From: Pseudomonas hydrolytica
GTDB taxonomy: Bacteria; Pseudomonadota; Gammaproteobacteria; Pseudomonadales; Pseudomonadaceae
Assembly (NCBI RefSeq): GCF_021495345.1
Contig: NZ_CP099397.1
Span: forward strand, 3,348,001 to 3,412,000
Direction of reading: 5' to 3'
Length of the DNA: 64,000 bases
The notes under the pieces were generated by a model. The model ran no database searches. It was given only the letters and a program-made list of their open reading frames with translations, and was not told the origin of the DNA. The position numbers and the translations under genes were made by a program. Of this stretch, positions 32,247-39,820 are shown piece after piece (the first letter of the stretch is position 1; each line of letters opens with the position of its first letter).

Positions 32247-32932
32247 GCGCTCTGCTCCACCCGCTTGAACTCGACGACCCAAACCCAGGGATTGCCAGCC
32301 CAGGCATCTTCGCCGTTGATGCTGTTCCACAGCCAGGCGAATGCGGTGATCGGTGACTTAGAGGTAACCTCGCCTTCCTCATCGTGCCCACAGTGGAACC
32401 GACCGCCCGGAAGCGGCGAGATGCCCTCGGCTCTGGCCTGCTGAGCGGTGATGTTCTGCAGGCGCTCGACGCGCACGTCGGTGATCTCCAGCAGGATGCG
32501 GGATGCCCAGCGGGGCATGTGAATAGACGGGCGCCAAGGCTCGTCGTCGCGGACCTGGGTCGCGGCATACTCAAGTCGGAAGCATTCGTCGCGGTCAGGC
32601 ACATAGCGAGCCACACCAAGCTCCATCGGCGAATCTGGCGGGCTGATCTTGACGACGCCGCGCCAGGTCTCCCGCACCCAAAGCCGATCACCTGGCTGAC
32701 CATACGGGCACTTGAAATCCCAGCCATTGCTGGGCACACCATTCAGGTGGCCGTGCTGCGGCCTCCAGTACCAATCAACAGTGGCAGGGCCGTGAGGATA
32801 GTTGCGACGAGGAATCGCATCGGTAACAGGCACGTCAGGCTGATGCTTGACCACACGCCGCGTGACAGTCTTCCGGCCTTCAAGAATGGCGCGCACCATG
32901 GCGGCGCTGAACAGAATCGGACGCTCTTTCAC
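32243..32932 (-). CDS. ASCH-domain-like phage protein, 229 residues
   Basis: Start GTG 32932 (MKERPILFSAAMVRAILEGR) with GGAGGG upstream, overlapping the previous stop. The opening KERPILFSA.MVRAILEGRKTVTRR is the hallmark of the phage ASCH-like family, and CPYGQPGDRLWVRETWRG and WASRILLEITDVRVERLQNI continue it. ASCH domains bind RNA or modified nucleotides; the phage role is unknown. Member of the leftward early/replication operon. Confidence 0.75.
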   Translation of the reverse strand: MKERPILFSAAMVRAILEGRKTVTRRVVKHQPDVPVTDAIPRRNYPHGPATVDWYWRPQHGHLNGVPSNGWDFKCPYGQPGDRLWVRETWRGVVKISPPDSPMELGVARYVPDRDECFRLEYAATQVRDDEPWRPSIHMPRWASRILLEITDVRVERLQNITAQQARAEGISPLPGGRFHCGHDEEGEVTSKSPITAFAWLWNSINGEDAWAGNPWVWVVEFKRVEQSA

Positions 32933-33084
32933 AGCACCGCCCTCCATGCGTTGGCGGCCTGCCAGTAGGCCTGCAGGGCAAGCTTGATCCCCTCCCAATC
33001 GCGCATCGCGTGAAGTTCACGCAGGCGCTTGACGGCACGGTTCACTTTGGCGCGCAGATGGGCGCGCAGGGCTGGTCGGTTCAT
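32929..33084 (-). CDS. Small basic protein, 51 residues
   Basis: ATG 33084 (MNRPALRAHLRAKVNRAVKR) overlaps the upstream stop by 4 bases and its own stop overlaps the ASCH gene start. It is a basic amphipathic two-helix protein (LRELHAMRDWEGIKLALQAY). No family recognised; coupling on both sides supports expression. Confidence 0.55.
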   Translation of the reverse strand: MNRPALRAHLRAKVNRAVKRLRELHAMRDWEGIKLALQAYWQAANAWRAVL

Positions 33085-33635
33085 TGACCACCTCCCTGCT
33101 TCATGCGAAGAACCGGGAGGGCAGCACGAATCAGTCGCTCGCATTCGCTACGGCGCAGCGGAGGGCTGATGTTCTGCATCTCAACCATTGCCGCGTCTAC
33201 AGCTGCGGTTATCGACTCGGCCGACTCAGCCTTGACGGGTTGGGCATCCCGAAGCGTCGATTCAATACGGCTAAGTGTCTCGTTGAAACGGGCATTGTCT
33301 GCCGCAAGCCCTTTTACTGGAACCACACAGGCCGCAACTTTGCCCATTGCCTCAAAGAGTGCTTCATGTCCTTCAGACTCTTCCCATGCAGTGTGCAGCT
33401 CACGAAGCAGCGCCTCGCAATCGGCCAATCTCTGCGCTGCAGCGTTTAGCCTGATATTTGCTAGGTCGCGCAGACTCTCCATACGCGCGGCATAATGCTG
33501 AGCCTCATCAAGCCGCGATTGCAGGGCGCGGTTATTGATCAGAGCAATATCAAGCTGGCATTCTAGATGGTTCTCGACCTGCTCACACCCGCACCGTGCT
33601 GGGTGCGCCTGCGGTTGTTGGCATTGATTGCTCAT
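33081..33635 (-). CDS. Coiled-coil phage protein, 184 residues, unknown
   Basis: ATG 33635 (MSNQCQQPQAHPARCGCEQV) overlaps the upstream stop. A cysteine-containing N-terminus (CQQPQAHPARCGCEQVENHL) is followed by a coiled coil (INNRALQSRLDEAQHYAARM, LNAAAQRLADCEALLRELHT) and a second helical half (NETLSRIESTLRDAQPVKAE). Codon use is a little less GC-rich than its neighbours. No family recognised. Confidence 0.6.
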   Translation of the reverse strand: MSNQCQQPQAHPARCGCEQVENHLECQLDIALINNRALQSRLDEAQHYAARMESLRDLANIRLNAAAQRLADCEALLRELHTAWEESEGHEALFEAMGKVAACVVPVKGLAADNARFNETLSRIESTLRDAQPVKAESAESITAAVDAAMVEMQNISPPLRRSECERLIRAALPVLRMKQGGGQ

Positions 33636-33835
33636 CGCCGCCCCTCCATATACCCCTGGCAATGCACACACATCTGGCACCCCGGCACCGCCCGGCGCCG
33701 GGCTTCGGGAATCTCGCCACCACAGCTCTCGCACTCGGTCGCGCTCTCGCCCTGGTAAACCACACGGTTATCGATGGCGTGCTGCAGGCGCTCGGCCTGA
33801 ACCGCCTCGGCCATTTCCAGATAGCGCTCATCCAT
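33632..33835 (-). CDS. TraR/DksA-type zinc-finger protein, 67 residues
   Basis: ATG 33835 (MDERYLEMAEAVQAERLQHA) overlaps the CII-like stop by 8 bases. The C4 zinc motif is CESCGGEIPEARRRAVPGCQMC, written here as CESC...CQMC with 17 residues between, followed by HCQGYMEGRR. Phage TraR-like proteins bind RNA polymerase in the secondary channel and shift promoter choice without ppGpp. Confidence 0.85.
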   Translation of the reverse strand: MDERYLEMAEAVQAERLQHAIDNRVVYQGESATECESCGGEIPEARRRAVPGCQMCVHCQGYMEGRR

Positions 33836-34337
33836 CGCGGCGATCCTCCCCGGCCAGCATCGCCTGCTCAGCGCCGGCGATCATCCCCAGAATCTTGCGG
33901 ATCACCTCATGCCCGTGGTGCTTCAGCAGCTCCACCTCATGGGCCTGCCAGCGGTTATCCGCAGCGCCTTCGTGCACACCGCCCACAAACTCGCCCTGCC
34001 GGCGCATCAGCTTTTCCAGCGCCTTCAACGCATCGTTGGTCGCCGTCACCGGTACCGGCTTGAACCACACCGCACCGGCCGGGCGCAAAAGCGCGTCCAG
34101 CAGGCGCGGGTCAGCAGTCAAGCGGATGATGTCTTCGAGCTCGTCCGGATTCGGCCAACGGCGTTCCTCAGTCGGATTGAGCTTCTTCTGCAGCGTGTCG
34201 TATCCCGTTTCCGGGTCGAGGTGCATATCGATGGCCAGGGCACCAATGCCGCCCCGGTAGTCACGCCCTGCGCGGTAAAGCGCGTGGCGCAGGGAGAGCA
34301 CCGGGCCAGCGCCCGGCAGGAGATCTAGTCGGCTCAT
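33828..34337 (-). CDS. CII-type phage regulator (CP76 family), 169 residues
   Basis: ATG 34337 (MSRLDLLPGAGPVLSLRHAL) has GGGGTAGGT upstream. YRGGIGALAIDMHLDPETGY followed by TLQKKLNPTEERRWPNPDEL and EDIIRLTADPRLLDALLRPA is the pattern of the Phage_CP76 regulator family, annotated as CII-like. It is the second gene of the leftward transcript after cro, separated from it by 362 bases of hairpins, as cII follows cro in lambda. It probably influences the lysogeny decision. Confidence 0.72.
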   Translation of the reverse strand: MSRLDLLPGAGPVLSLRHALYRAGRDYRGGIGALAIDMHLDPETGYDTLQKKLNPTEERRWPNPDELEDIIRLTADPRLLDALLRPAGAVWFKPVPVTATNDALKALEKLMRRQGEFVGGVHEGAADNRWQAHEVELLKHHGHEVIRKILGMIAGAEQAMLAGEDRRDG

Positions 34338-34699
34338 ACCTACCCCAAAGCCGGCCCCAAGCGGGGCCGGCTGTTGTGCTGTGTCTGCCGAGCTGGGCAG
34401 TCAGAGTTGCCCTGCTCGACCCCGTCCGCGCCAGGGGTCAGAGGCCCCGCCGCGGTGTACTACCTAAAACCGCCGTTTAACGACATAGCCAGAGCACCAG
34501 GGCATCCCCTACTATTCCGGCTACGGCGACTCGGTGCTTCCACGTGCTGTGTCGGCATCGAGCGTCGTGCGCCTGGCGAGGGGTCAGAGCCTCGCCCGGC
34601 ATCGGTGCAAGGGGTCAGAGCCTTGCACCACCCGCCCGCCAGTGTGTCAGAGCTCAGGCGAGCACCCCGCCAGCCCCTTCGGGGGGCTGGCACCTTCTT
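34338..34699 (-). repeat. Hairpin array with shared GTCAGAG loop between cro and cII-like gene
   Basis: No gene is present. Hairpins on the plus-strand reading: H1 34390-34417 (GAGC-T-GGGCA stem, loop GTCAGAGT), H2 34434-34448 (GGGG stem, loop TCAGAGG), H3 34575-34596 (GGCGAGG stem, loop GGTCAGAG), H4 34604-34629 (GGTGCAAGG stem, loop GGTCAGAG), and a weak H5 34637-34660 (CGCC stem). The loop is constant while stems differ and stay complementary. A further strong hairpin (GCCAGCCCC stem, 34669-34691) follows the cro stop. Position between cro and cII matches the lambda nutR/tR1 region. Confidence 0.75.
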
Positions 34700-34903
34700 T
34701 CAAGCAGCTTGAGGTTGGGACTGGAAACGCTCCAGATACAGCCGCTCAATTTGTTTGCCGCTCTTGTAGAGCACATCCGCTCCTCGATGCGCCCGGCAAA
34801 TGGTCGGCTGGCTAACGCCGGTTTGCATCGCAATGTCCTGCTGACTTAGTCCACTTGCGATCAGAGCTTCGAGCATCTTCTGAATGGTCATCTTGGACAC
34901 CAT
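34700..34903 (-). CDS. Cro-like HTH repressor, 67 residues
   Basis: Start ATG 34903 (MVSKMTIQKMLEALIASGLS), with ATG 34891 as alternative. The helix-turn-helix ALIASGLSQQDIAMQTGVSQ then PTICRAHRGADVLYKSGKQI is clear. It is divergent from the S24 repressor and its start touches operator 34904-34921. As in lambda, it should begin the leftward lytic transcript through the CII-like and replication genes. The promoter TTGCTC-17-TATGAT lies upstream. Confidence 0.8.
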   Translation of the reverse strand: MVSKMTIQKMLEALIASGLSQQDIAMQTGVSQPTICRAHRGADVLYKSGKQIERLYLERFQSQPQAA

Positions 34904-34998
34904 CAATTCATTCGTGAATTGTGTCGATCATACGCGCACGAATTGAACAGAGCAATACAATCCCGAATTATTCACCCGCGAATATGGAGCCAAACCGA
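34904..34998. promoter_or_regulatory. Divergent cro/repressor promoter-operator region
   Basis: Minus-strand promoter for cro: -35 TTGCTC (34950-34955), 17-bp spacer, -10 TATGAT (34927-34932). Plus-strand -10 candidate for the repressor: TACAAT (34956-34961). Operators: a perfect palindrome CAATTCA TTCG TGAATTG at 34904-34921 and GAAT-T-ATTC at 34965-34973, plus a GAATT half-site near 34939-34945. Occupancy of these by repressor or Cro would set the lysis/lysogeny choice. Confidence 0.75.
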
Positions 34999-35673
34999 AT
35001 GGCAATTTCAGGCCAACTGATCGGCCAACTGCTGACGACCAAGCAGCAGGAGAAAGGCTGGTCGGAAGGCGAGCTAGCACGTCGCTCAGGCGTGTCTCAG
35101 CCGACCGTGCACCGAATATTAAAGGGCGAGTCGGATAACCCACGAATCGACAACGTCAACAAGATTGCCCGGGCGTTGGGTATCGATGGAGCTGCGCTGC
35201 TGGCTGGAAAGCTGGCGTTGGAGTTTGACGAGAACGTAGTAGCCGGACCAGCCATTGTCGGCAGGGTTCCTCGGCTTTCTTGGGTGCAGGCGGGCGCCCT
35301 GAGTGAGGCTATTGATTTGTATGAGCCAGGTTATGCGGAAGAGTGGCTGGACTGCCCTTTTCCACACAGCAAGAAAGCTTTCTGCCTTGAGGTCCGCGGC
35401 ACGAGCATGTTCCCAGACTATCGACCAGGCGAACTGATCGTTGTAGAGCCGACGCTCGAGGCTATGCACGATGACGACGTCGTATGCCGCACTCCGGACG
35501 GACAGGCGACCTTTAAGCGCCTGCAGATCACAGAGGACGGCACCTTCCTTCTGGCCCTCAATCCGGAGTTCCCCAATCGGATCATTACAGTACCCGAGGA
35601 CACCGTAATCTGCGGCGTGGTCACGGGCTCATGGATGAAGAGACGACATCGAGGCCACAGTTTTAATTCATGA
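34999..35673 (+). CDS. Lysogenic repressor with S24/LexA-type autocleavage domain, 224 residues
   Basis: I chose ATG 34999 (MAISGQLIGQLLTTKQQEKG) because GGAG lies 9 bases upstream; ATG 34984 is possible. An HTH spans residues about 8-62 (ELARRSGVSQPTVHRILKGE). The peptidase S24 domain has the cleavage pair Ala-Gly in WVQAGALSEA, the nucleophile serine in EVRGTSMFPDYRPGE and the lysine in GQATFKRL. Host RecA filaments after DNA damage should trigger self-cleavage and induce the prophage. It probably also controls the early promoter just past its stop. Confidence 0.9.
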   Translation: MAISGQLIGQLLTTKQQEKGWSEGELARRSGVSQPTVHRILKGESDNPRIDNVNKIARALGIDGAALLAGKLALEFDENVVAGPAIVGRVPRLSWVQAGALSEAIDLYEPGYAEEWLDCPFPHSKKAFCLEVRGTSMFPDYRPGELIVVEPTLEAMHDDDVVCRTPDGQATFKRLQITEDGTFLLALNPEFPNRIITVPEDTVICGVVTGSWMKRRHRGHSFNS

Positions 35674-35707
35674 ATGTATTGACCTGATCTATTCATAGTC
35701 GTATTGT
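35666..35707 (+). promoter_or_regulatory. Early plus-strand promoter with overlapping repressor operator
   Basis: -35 TTGACC (35679-35684), 17-bp spacer, -10 TATTGT (35702-35707). The palindrome ATTCATGAAT (35666-35675) just upstream shares its half-sites with the operator at 34904-34921, so the same repressor should bind both. It drives the 35745-45097 operon. Confidence 0.75.
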
Positions 35708-35744
35708 TCATCGCGTACCCACACTCTGACCTCTGGAGTACGCG

Positions 35745-35936
35745 ATGCAACAGACACAGCACACTACCGCCCAGGTGCTCCTGCACCCGGCATGCACCAC
35801 CAACCCCGCCGCCGTTCGCGCTGTTCAGCAGGCCACTGGCCGCTTTGTAGTGCTCGAAGGCGGCCGCCCCACGCTCAAGCAGCCCCAAACCCTGCCCGCC
35901 TTTGAGGACTTCGGCCCTTGGGGAGGTGCAGCGTGA
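35745..35936 (+). CDS. Small phage protein, 63 residues, first early gene
   Basis: ATG 35745 follows TCTGGAGTAC. The sequence MQQTQHTTAQVLLHPACTTN and AVQQATGRFVVLEGGRPTLK is of a type often found right after the repressor in Pseudomonas phages, with no known function. The stop overlaps the next start. Confidence 0.6.
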   Translation: MQQTQHTTAQVLLHPACTTNPAAVRAVQQATGRFVVLEGGRPTLKQPQTLPAFEDFGPWGGAA

Positions 35937-36202
35937 GCACCATCACCCCTCACGACCGCGCCGCCTGGCGCGCACGCCTGCTCAGCACACTGAAGCGGGT
36001 GCGTTATGCGCCTGATCCCGCCGCGAAGTCTGCAGACTTCTACGTCGCCCTTGGCTGGATCAGCGCAGCGCACTGCTTGGGCGCAATCAGCATTGTCGCA
36101 AGCGAGCACCTCAACGACCTGGCTCTAAACGCCAGCGAGCAGCGCGCTGCCGAGTTTACCCAGCAGCGCCGGCAAGCCAGCGCACGGGAGCGTGCAGCAT
36201 GA
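35933..36202 (+). CDS. Small phage protein, 89 residues, unknown
   Basis: GTG 35933 with GGGAGG upstream, overlapping the previous stop. A helical protein (DRAAWRARLLSTLKRVRYAP; FYVALGWISAAHCLGAISIV) with a basic end (QQRRQASARERAA). No family recognised. Coupled to neighbours on both sides. Confidence 0.55.
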   Translation: MSTITPHDRAAWRARLLSTLKRVRYAPDPAAKSADFYVALGWISAAHCLGAISIVASEHLNDLALNASEQRAAEFTQQRRQASARERAA

Positions 36203-36747
36203 CCTACAAACTCACCCCTCAATCATTACCGGTGCTGCACAACGCTTTGGGTCTGGGCAAACCGTCCCTTGCCATCATCGATCTGCATCGACCGGAAAAC
36301 ACACTGCGCGCCTCGCTTCAGTTCGAGCCCGCAAACGGCAAGATCGAAGTAGTGGTCGGCATCGAGCACAGCTTTACGACCATCCGGCTTCAAGCTGCTG
36401 ATCATGCCAACGCCATGCACTTGCACGATCAGATCCTGGCGATCGCCAACGGCACGGCCGACACCGCCGAAACCGGCGCGATCGGCACCCCGACTGCCCC
36501 AGCGCGCGAGCCGTTTGCCCTGAACGAGACGGACGAGATCGTGCTTCGCCACCTGGTCCGCATCGGCGGTACCCGGCACCTTGATTGCGGCGTATCGATC
36601 ACCGTGCACAACGCCAGCATCCTCGAGCCACGCCGGCATGCGCTGGTCACCACCCCGACCAGCACCGAGCACCTGCAGGCCGGCACGCCAGGCGAGCTGT
36701 ACGTGGTCGCCGCCCAGCACATCGAAGACGCGCTCAACGCAGCCTGA
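36199..36747 (+). CDS. Phage early protein, 182 residues, unknown
   Basis: ATG 36199 overlaps the previous stop. A mixed alpha/beta protein (KPSLAIIDLHRPENTLRASL; GKIEVVVGIEHSFTTIRLQA) with a Thr/Ala/Pro-rich linker near residue 95-110 and a C-terminal half (GTRHLDCGVSITVHNASILE). No family recognised. Confidence 0.6.
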   Translation: MTYKLTPQSLPVLHNALGLGKPSLAIIDLHRPENTLRASLQFEPANGKIEVVVGIEHSFTTIRLQAADHANAMHLHDQILAIANGTADTAETGAIGTPTAPAREPFALNETDEIVLRHLVRIGGTRHLDCGVSITVHNASILEPRRHALVTTPTSTEHLQAGTPGELYVVAAQHIEDALNAA

Positions 36748-36758
36748 GGCCCGCCGCC

Positions 36759-37043
36759 ATGAACCGCACCGTGAAAGAGGCCGCCCAGGTACTGGGCATC
36801 GCCGAAGGCCAGCTGCGCGCACACCTGCGCAGCATCAACGCCCTCAACCGCGACGGCACCCTGGCAGCACGCCACATCGGCGGCGGCAAGCTGTTCATGG
36901 ACCCGCGCGTAACCGAACCCAAGCGCCTCGGCATCCGCAAGCACTACGCCGTGCTCATGGTCACCGAGGCCGGCATCGACTGGCTGGCCAAGCAGCTCGG
37001 CATCGAAATCACCGAAGTACCCGCAAAGGACAGCGCCGCATGA
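36759..37043 (+). CDS. KilAC-domain antirepressor-type protein, 94 residues
   Basis: ATG 36759 (MNRTVKEAAQVLGIAEGQLR). The layout VKEAAQVLGI..GQLRAHLRSI, then ALNRDGTLAARHIGGGKLFM, KHYAVLMVTEAGIDWLAKQL is the KilAC (ANT) domain, usually the C-terminal DNA-binding part of phage antirepressors. Here it stands alone without a BRO-N part. It could modulate the repressor or early promoters. Confidence 0.75.
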   Translation: MNRTVKEAAQVLGIAEGQLRAHLRSINALNRDGTLAARHIGGGKLFMDPRVTEPKRLGIRKHYAVLMVTEAGIDWLAKQLGIEITEVPAKDSAA

Positions 37044-37417
37044 ACAAGCCCAACCCAATCGCGGACGCCATCGGCGTCGTCAAGCTGGTCAGCATGCACC
37101 ACGCCAACCCAGGCACCGTCAGCGCCGACACCGTGCGCGACGCCGCAGACGAATGCATCCAGCGCCTGCAGGGCATTCCGCCCCAGGCGCTGGAGCTGGC
37201 CGCGCTGTACTGCGCCCTGTTCGCCCTGCTGCCGCGCCGCTGGCTGCCCTACGTCACCCTCACCGGCGACACCGAGCGCCCGTTCGGCGCGGTGATCACT
37301 GACGAGGCCGGCAACATCGCCGCCACCACCATCGGCAAGAGCGTCGAAGGCGTCACCGCAATCATCGCCGCCAAGCTCAGCCGCCCCATGGCGGGGTGCG
37401 GGGAGGTGGCGCGGTGA
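37040..37417 (+). CDS. Phage early protein, 125 residues, unknown
   Basis: ATG 37040 overlaps the previous stop by 4 bases. N-terminal helices (IADAIGVVKLVSMHHANPGT; TVRDAADECIQRLQGIPPQA), a hydrophobic stretch (LELAALYCALFALLPRRWLP) and a beta hairpin (PFGAVITDEAGNIAATTIGK). No family recognised. Confidence 0.6.
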   Translation: MNKPNPIADAIGVVKLVSMHHANPGTVSADTVRDAADECIQRLQGIPPQALELAALYCALFALLPRRWLPYVTLTGDTERPFGAVITDEAGNIAATTIGKSVEGVTAIIAAKLSRPMAGCGEVAR

Positions 37418-37653
37418 CCACCACACTCGAACTGCTCCAGCAGCGCCACAAGGCCAACAGCCTGCCGCTCGACGAAGTGCGCGCCGCCTACTTCTCCCAC
37501 ATCAAGACCGAGAAGCACCTGCGCGCGCTGATCCGCAACGGCGAGGTACAGCTGGCCACCTTCAAGAACTCTGATTCGCGCCTGGCGCCGCTGTACGTGC
37601 GCCTGGCCGACCTCGCCGCCTATCTCGACGCGCGCGCCGAGCAAGCGGCATAA
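37414..37653 (+). CDS. PrtN-like transcription activator, 79 residues
   Basis: GTG 37414 overlaps the previous stop and has GGGAGG upstream. LELLQQRHKANSLPLDEVRA, AYFSHIKTEKHLRALIRNGE and APLYVRLADLAAYLDARAEQ follow the pyocin activator PrtN family, which turns on pyocin genes after SOS release in P. aeruginosa. As an early phage gene it may activate phage or host promoters. Confidence 0.75.
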   Translation: MTTTLELLQQRHKANSLPLDEVRAAYFSHIKTEKHLRALIRNGEVQLATFKNSDSRLAPLYVRLADLAAYLDARAEQAA

Positions 37654-37702
37654 CCCGCGCCCGGCGGCACCGGGCAACTCTCTGACAACCGAGGCACAGC
37701 AC

Positions 37703-38047
37703 ATGAAACCCACTGACAGCTCCGACTTCATCCAGTCCCTGAACTCCGGCGTATTCGCCAGCCAGCTCGGCCGCGCCCTCTCCGACGTAGCCGCGGGATG
37801 CATCGATCACGGCAAGGAAGGCCAGGTAATCATCACCCTCAAGCTCAAGCAGATCGCCCAGACCAACCAGGTGAACATCACCCACAAGCTGGACTTCGTG
37901 CAGCCCACCAAGCGCGGCAAGAAGCGCGAAGACACCACCCTCGATACACCGATGTACGTCACCCCGAATGGCCTGCAACTGTTCCAGACCAACCCGACCG
38001 ACCAGCTCTTCCGCAAGGAAGACACGCCCGTACCGGCGCGCAGCTGA
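37703..38047 (+). CDS. Conserved-type phage protein, 114 residues
   Basis: ATG 37703 (MKPTDSSDFIQSLNSGVFAS). GRALSDVAAGCIDHGKEGQV, IITLKLKQIAQTNQVNITHK and PTKRGKKREDTTLDTPMYVT give a beta-rich protein with a basic loop. Proteins of this type accompany DUF2303 genes in Pseudomonas phages, as here. Function unknown. Confidence 0.65.
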   Translation: MKPTDSSDFIQSLNSGVFASQLGRALSDVAAGCIDHGKEGQVIITLKLKQIAQTNQVNITHKLDFVQPTKRGKKREDTTLDTPMYVTPNGLQLFQTNPTDQLFRKEDTPVPARS

Positions 38048-38108
38048 TCACCCGTAATCCGCAACACCGCACCACCTAACCATCCTTACTCTGACAAGGA
38101 CTACAACG

Positions 38109-38936
38109 ATGTTCGATCACAAAGCACTGGAAACCCTCATCGCCCAAGCCGTCGCAGCCGCCAACGTGCGTATCGTGCACGGCGGCAGCACCCTGGCCGT
38201 CACCCCGGAAAGCTGCAAGCTCACCAACCTCGAACCATTCCAGCTGAGCCGCGACCGCTTCCGTGGCTCGCTGCACACCCACTCGCTCAAAGCCTTCGCG
38301 ACCTACGTCGAGCGCCACATCGGCGGCGAGGAAGACACCGGCGCGGCTGGCTTCGTCGATCAGGACGCCATGAGTGCGACCGTCATCTTCAACCTCGGCA
38401 GCCCGGATGACGCCGGCCACGGCGACGACCGCGCAACCCTCACCCTCAAGCCCACCGCCGCCTACAAGGCACTGGACGAAGTGGTTGGCCGCCCGCTCAG
38501 CCAACAGCAGCTGGCCGAGTTCCTCGAGGACTGGGCGCCGCACCTCGTCGCCAGCGCGGGTGACGATCAGCTGCCAATCCCTGCCGCCATCAACGCTATC
38601 CGCCGCATGTCCATCAAGGCGATTGCCGAGGTGAACAGCGAAGTGGGCGATCTGAACAACCGTCGCAGCGCCATGGAAGAGATCGAAGCAAAAAGCCTCG
38701 AAACCCTGCCGACCACCTTCGTGTTCAGCACCAAGCCCTACGACCCGCTGGAAGTGGCAGCGATCACCCTGCGCCTGTCGGTCATCACCGGCTCGAAGGA
38801 TCCGGTGCTCAAGCTGCGCTGGGTCGGCCAGGAAGCCCAGCAGGAAGCCTTCGCTGAAGAGTTCCAGCAGGTACTCACCAGCGAGATCGGCGGCCTGCTG
38901 CGGCTGACCATCGGCACCTACTCGCAAGGCAAGTAA
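38109..38936 (+). CDS. DUF2303 (YfdQ-like) phage protein, 275 residues
   Basis: ATG 38109 (MFDHKALETLIAQAVAAANV). The order TLAVTPESCKLTNLEPFQLS, RFRGSLHTHSLKAFATYVER, ATVIFNLGSPDDAGHGDDRA, TLKPTAAYKALDEVVGRPLS and LAEFLEDWAPHL is the DUF2303/YfdQ pattern. Found in many prophages near recombination or exclusion genes. Biochemical role unknown. Confidence 0.82.
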   Translation: MFDHKALETLIAQAVAAANVRIVHGGSTLAVTPESCKLTNLEPFQLSRDRFRGSLHTHSLKAFATYVERHIGGEEDTGAAGFVDQDAMSATVIFNLGSPDDAGHGDDRATLTLKPTAAYKALDEVVGRPLSQQQLAEFLEDWAPHLVASAGDDQLPIPAAINAIRRMSIKAIAEVNSEVGDLNNRRSAMEEIEAKSLETLPTTFVFSTKPYDPLEVAAITLRLSVITGSKDPVLKLRWVGQEAQQEAFAEEFQQVLTSEIGGLLRLTIGTYSQGK

Positions 38937-39010
38937 GCCCAACCAACCCAAGCCCGCCGCCGCCCTCTGACAGCAACACCCGGCGGCGGGCTCGAACGGA
39001 GACACAGCAC

Positions 39011-39820
39011 ATGACCATTTCCCTGATCACCGCCAGCGTCATCGCCGCCATCGTCATCATCGCCCTGCTGGGCCTGGCCGCCTGGGCGCGCATCAGCGCA
39101 GAAACCGCCCGCACCAACGGCTATGACCAAGGCTACGACGACGCCAAGAAGGCGGCGAAGGAATACACCACCAGCCTCGAAGGCCAGCTCGCCAACGCTG
39201 TCGGCCGCCTGGCAAAGGCCAACCGCGAGCATGACCAGCAGCTGCAGGACGCCGACCGCCGCATCGCCATCTACGCCGGCCGGAGCTGGACGCGCGCCGA
39301 GCTCACTGCGATCCGCCGTGCCGCCAAGCAGCTCAAGCTGGCAGCCCTGACCTACAACCAACTCACCACCAGCCAGGTGCTGGAGCTGAGCGACCAGGCG
39401 CGCCACGCCCTGACCGTCTGCGGCGAACTGGAGCAGATCGCCCAGCGAATCGAAGATCAGCTCGAAGGCAACGCCCCGACCGCACTACCCAACACCCAGC
39501 AAGAGGCAGAAGCCGCCCTGCTTGAAGCGGCTGCCTTCGCCGCTGGCGTACCCAACGGCAAAAGCTGGCTCGTCTACGGCCCCGAAGGCTGCGGCAAAAC
39601 CCGAGACTCCCAGGCCATCGCCGACGCCCTCGGTCTGACGGAGATCGTTGACGACTGGCAGCCAGGCGACCCCGTGCCGGTCACCAAGGCCCTGGTGCTG
39701 ACCAACCACCTCGGCCCCGACCACATGCCGTTCCGCCGCCACGTACTGAGCTACGACCAAGCCATGTCGCTGGTCGCCGCCAAGGCCCAGCAGGAGGGTA
39801 TCGTTCATGCCGCAGTCTGA
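39011..39820 (+). CDS. Membrane-anchored P-loop protein, 269 residues
   Basis: ATG 39011 (MTISLITASVIAAIVIIALL) opens with one transmembrane segment (residues about 5-25). A coiled coil follows (residues about 45-85, TTSLEGQLANAVGRLAKANR), then a helical middle, and a C-terminal mini-domain with Walker A GPEGCGKT (about residue 195) and VTKALVLTNHLGPDHMPFRR. No Walker B or further ATPase parts are seen in the last 70 residues, so it may bind rather than hydrolyse nucleotide. Unusual combination; function unknown. Confidence 0.65.
   Translation: MTISLITASVIAAIVIIALLGLAAWARISAETARTNGYDQGYDDAKKAAKEYTTSLEGQLANAVGRLAKANREHDQQLQDADRRIAIYAGRSWTRAELTAIRRAAKQLKLAALTYNQLTTSQVLELSDQARHALTVCGELEQIAQRIEDQLEGNAPTALPNTQQEAEAALLEAAAFAAGVPNGKSWLVYGPEGCGKTRDSQAIADALGLTEIVDDWQPGDPVPVTKALVLTNHLGPDHMPFRRHVLSYDQAMSLVAAKAQQEGIVHAAV

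Noticed and set aside
29487..32444. 985-codon plus-strand frame opposite the primase/helicase
   Set aside because: It has histidine/arginine-rich low-complexity translation typical of a shadow, while the minus strand has clear enzyme motifs.
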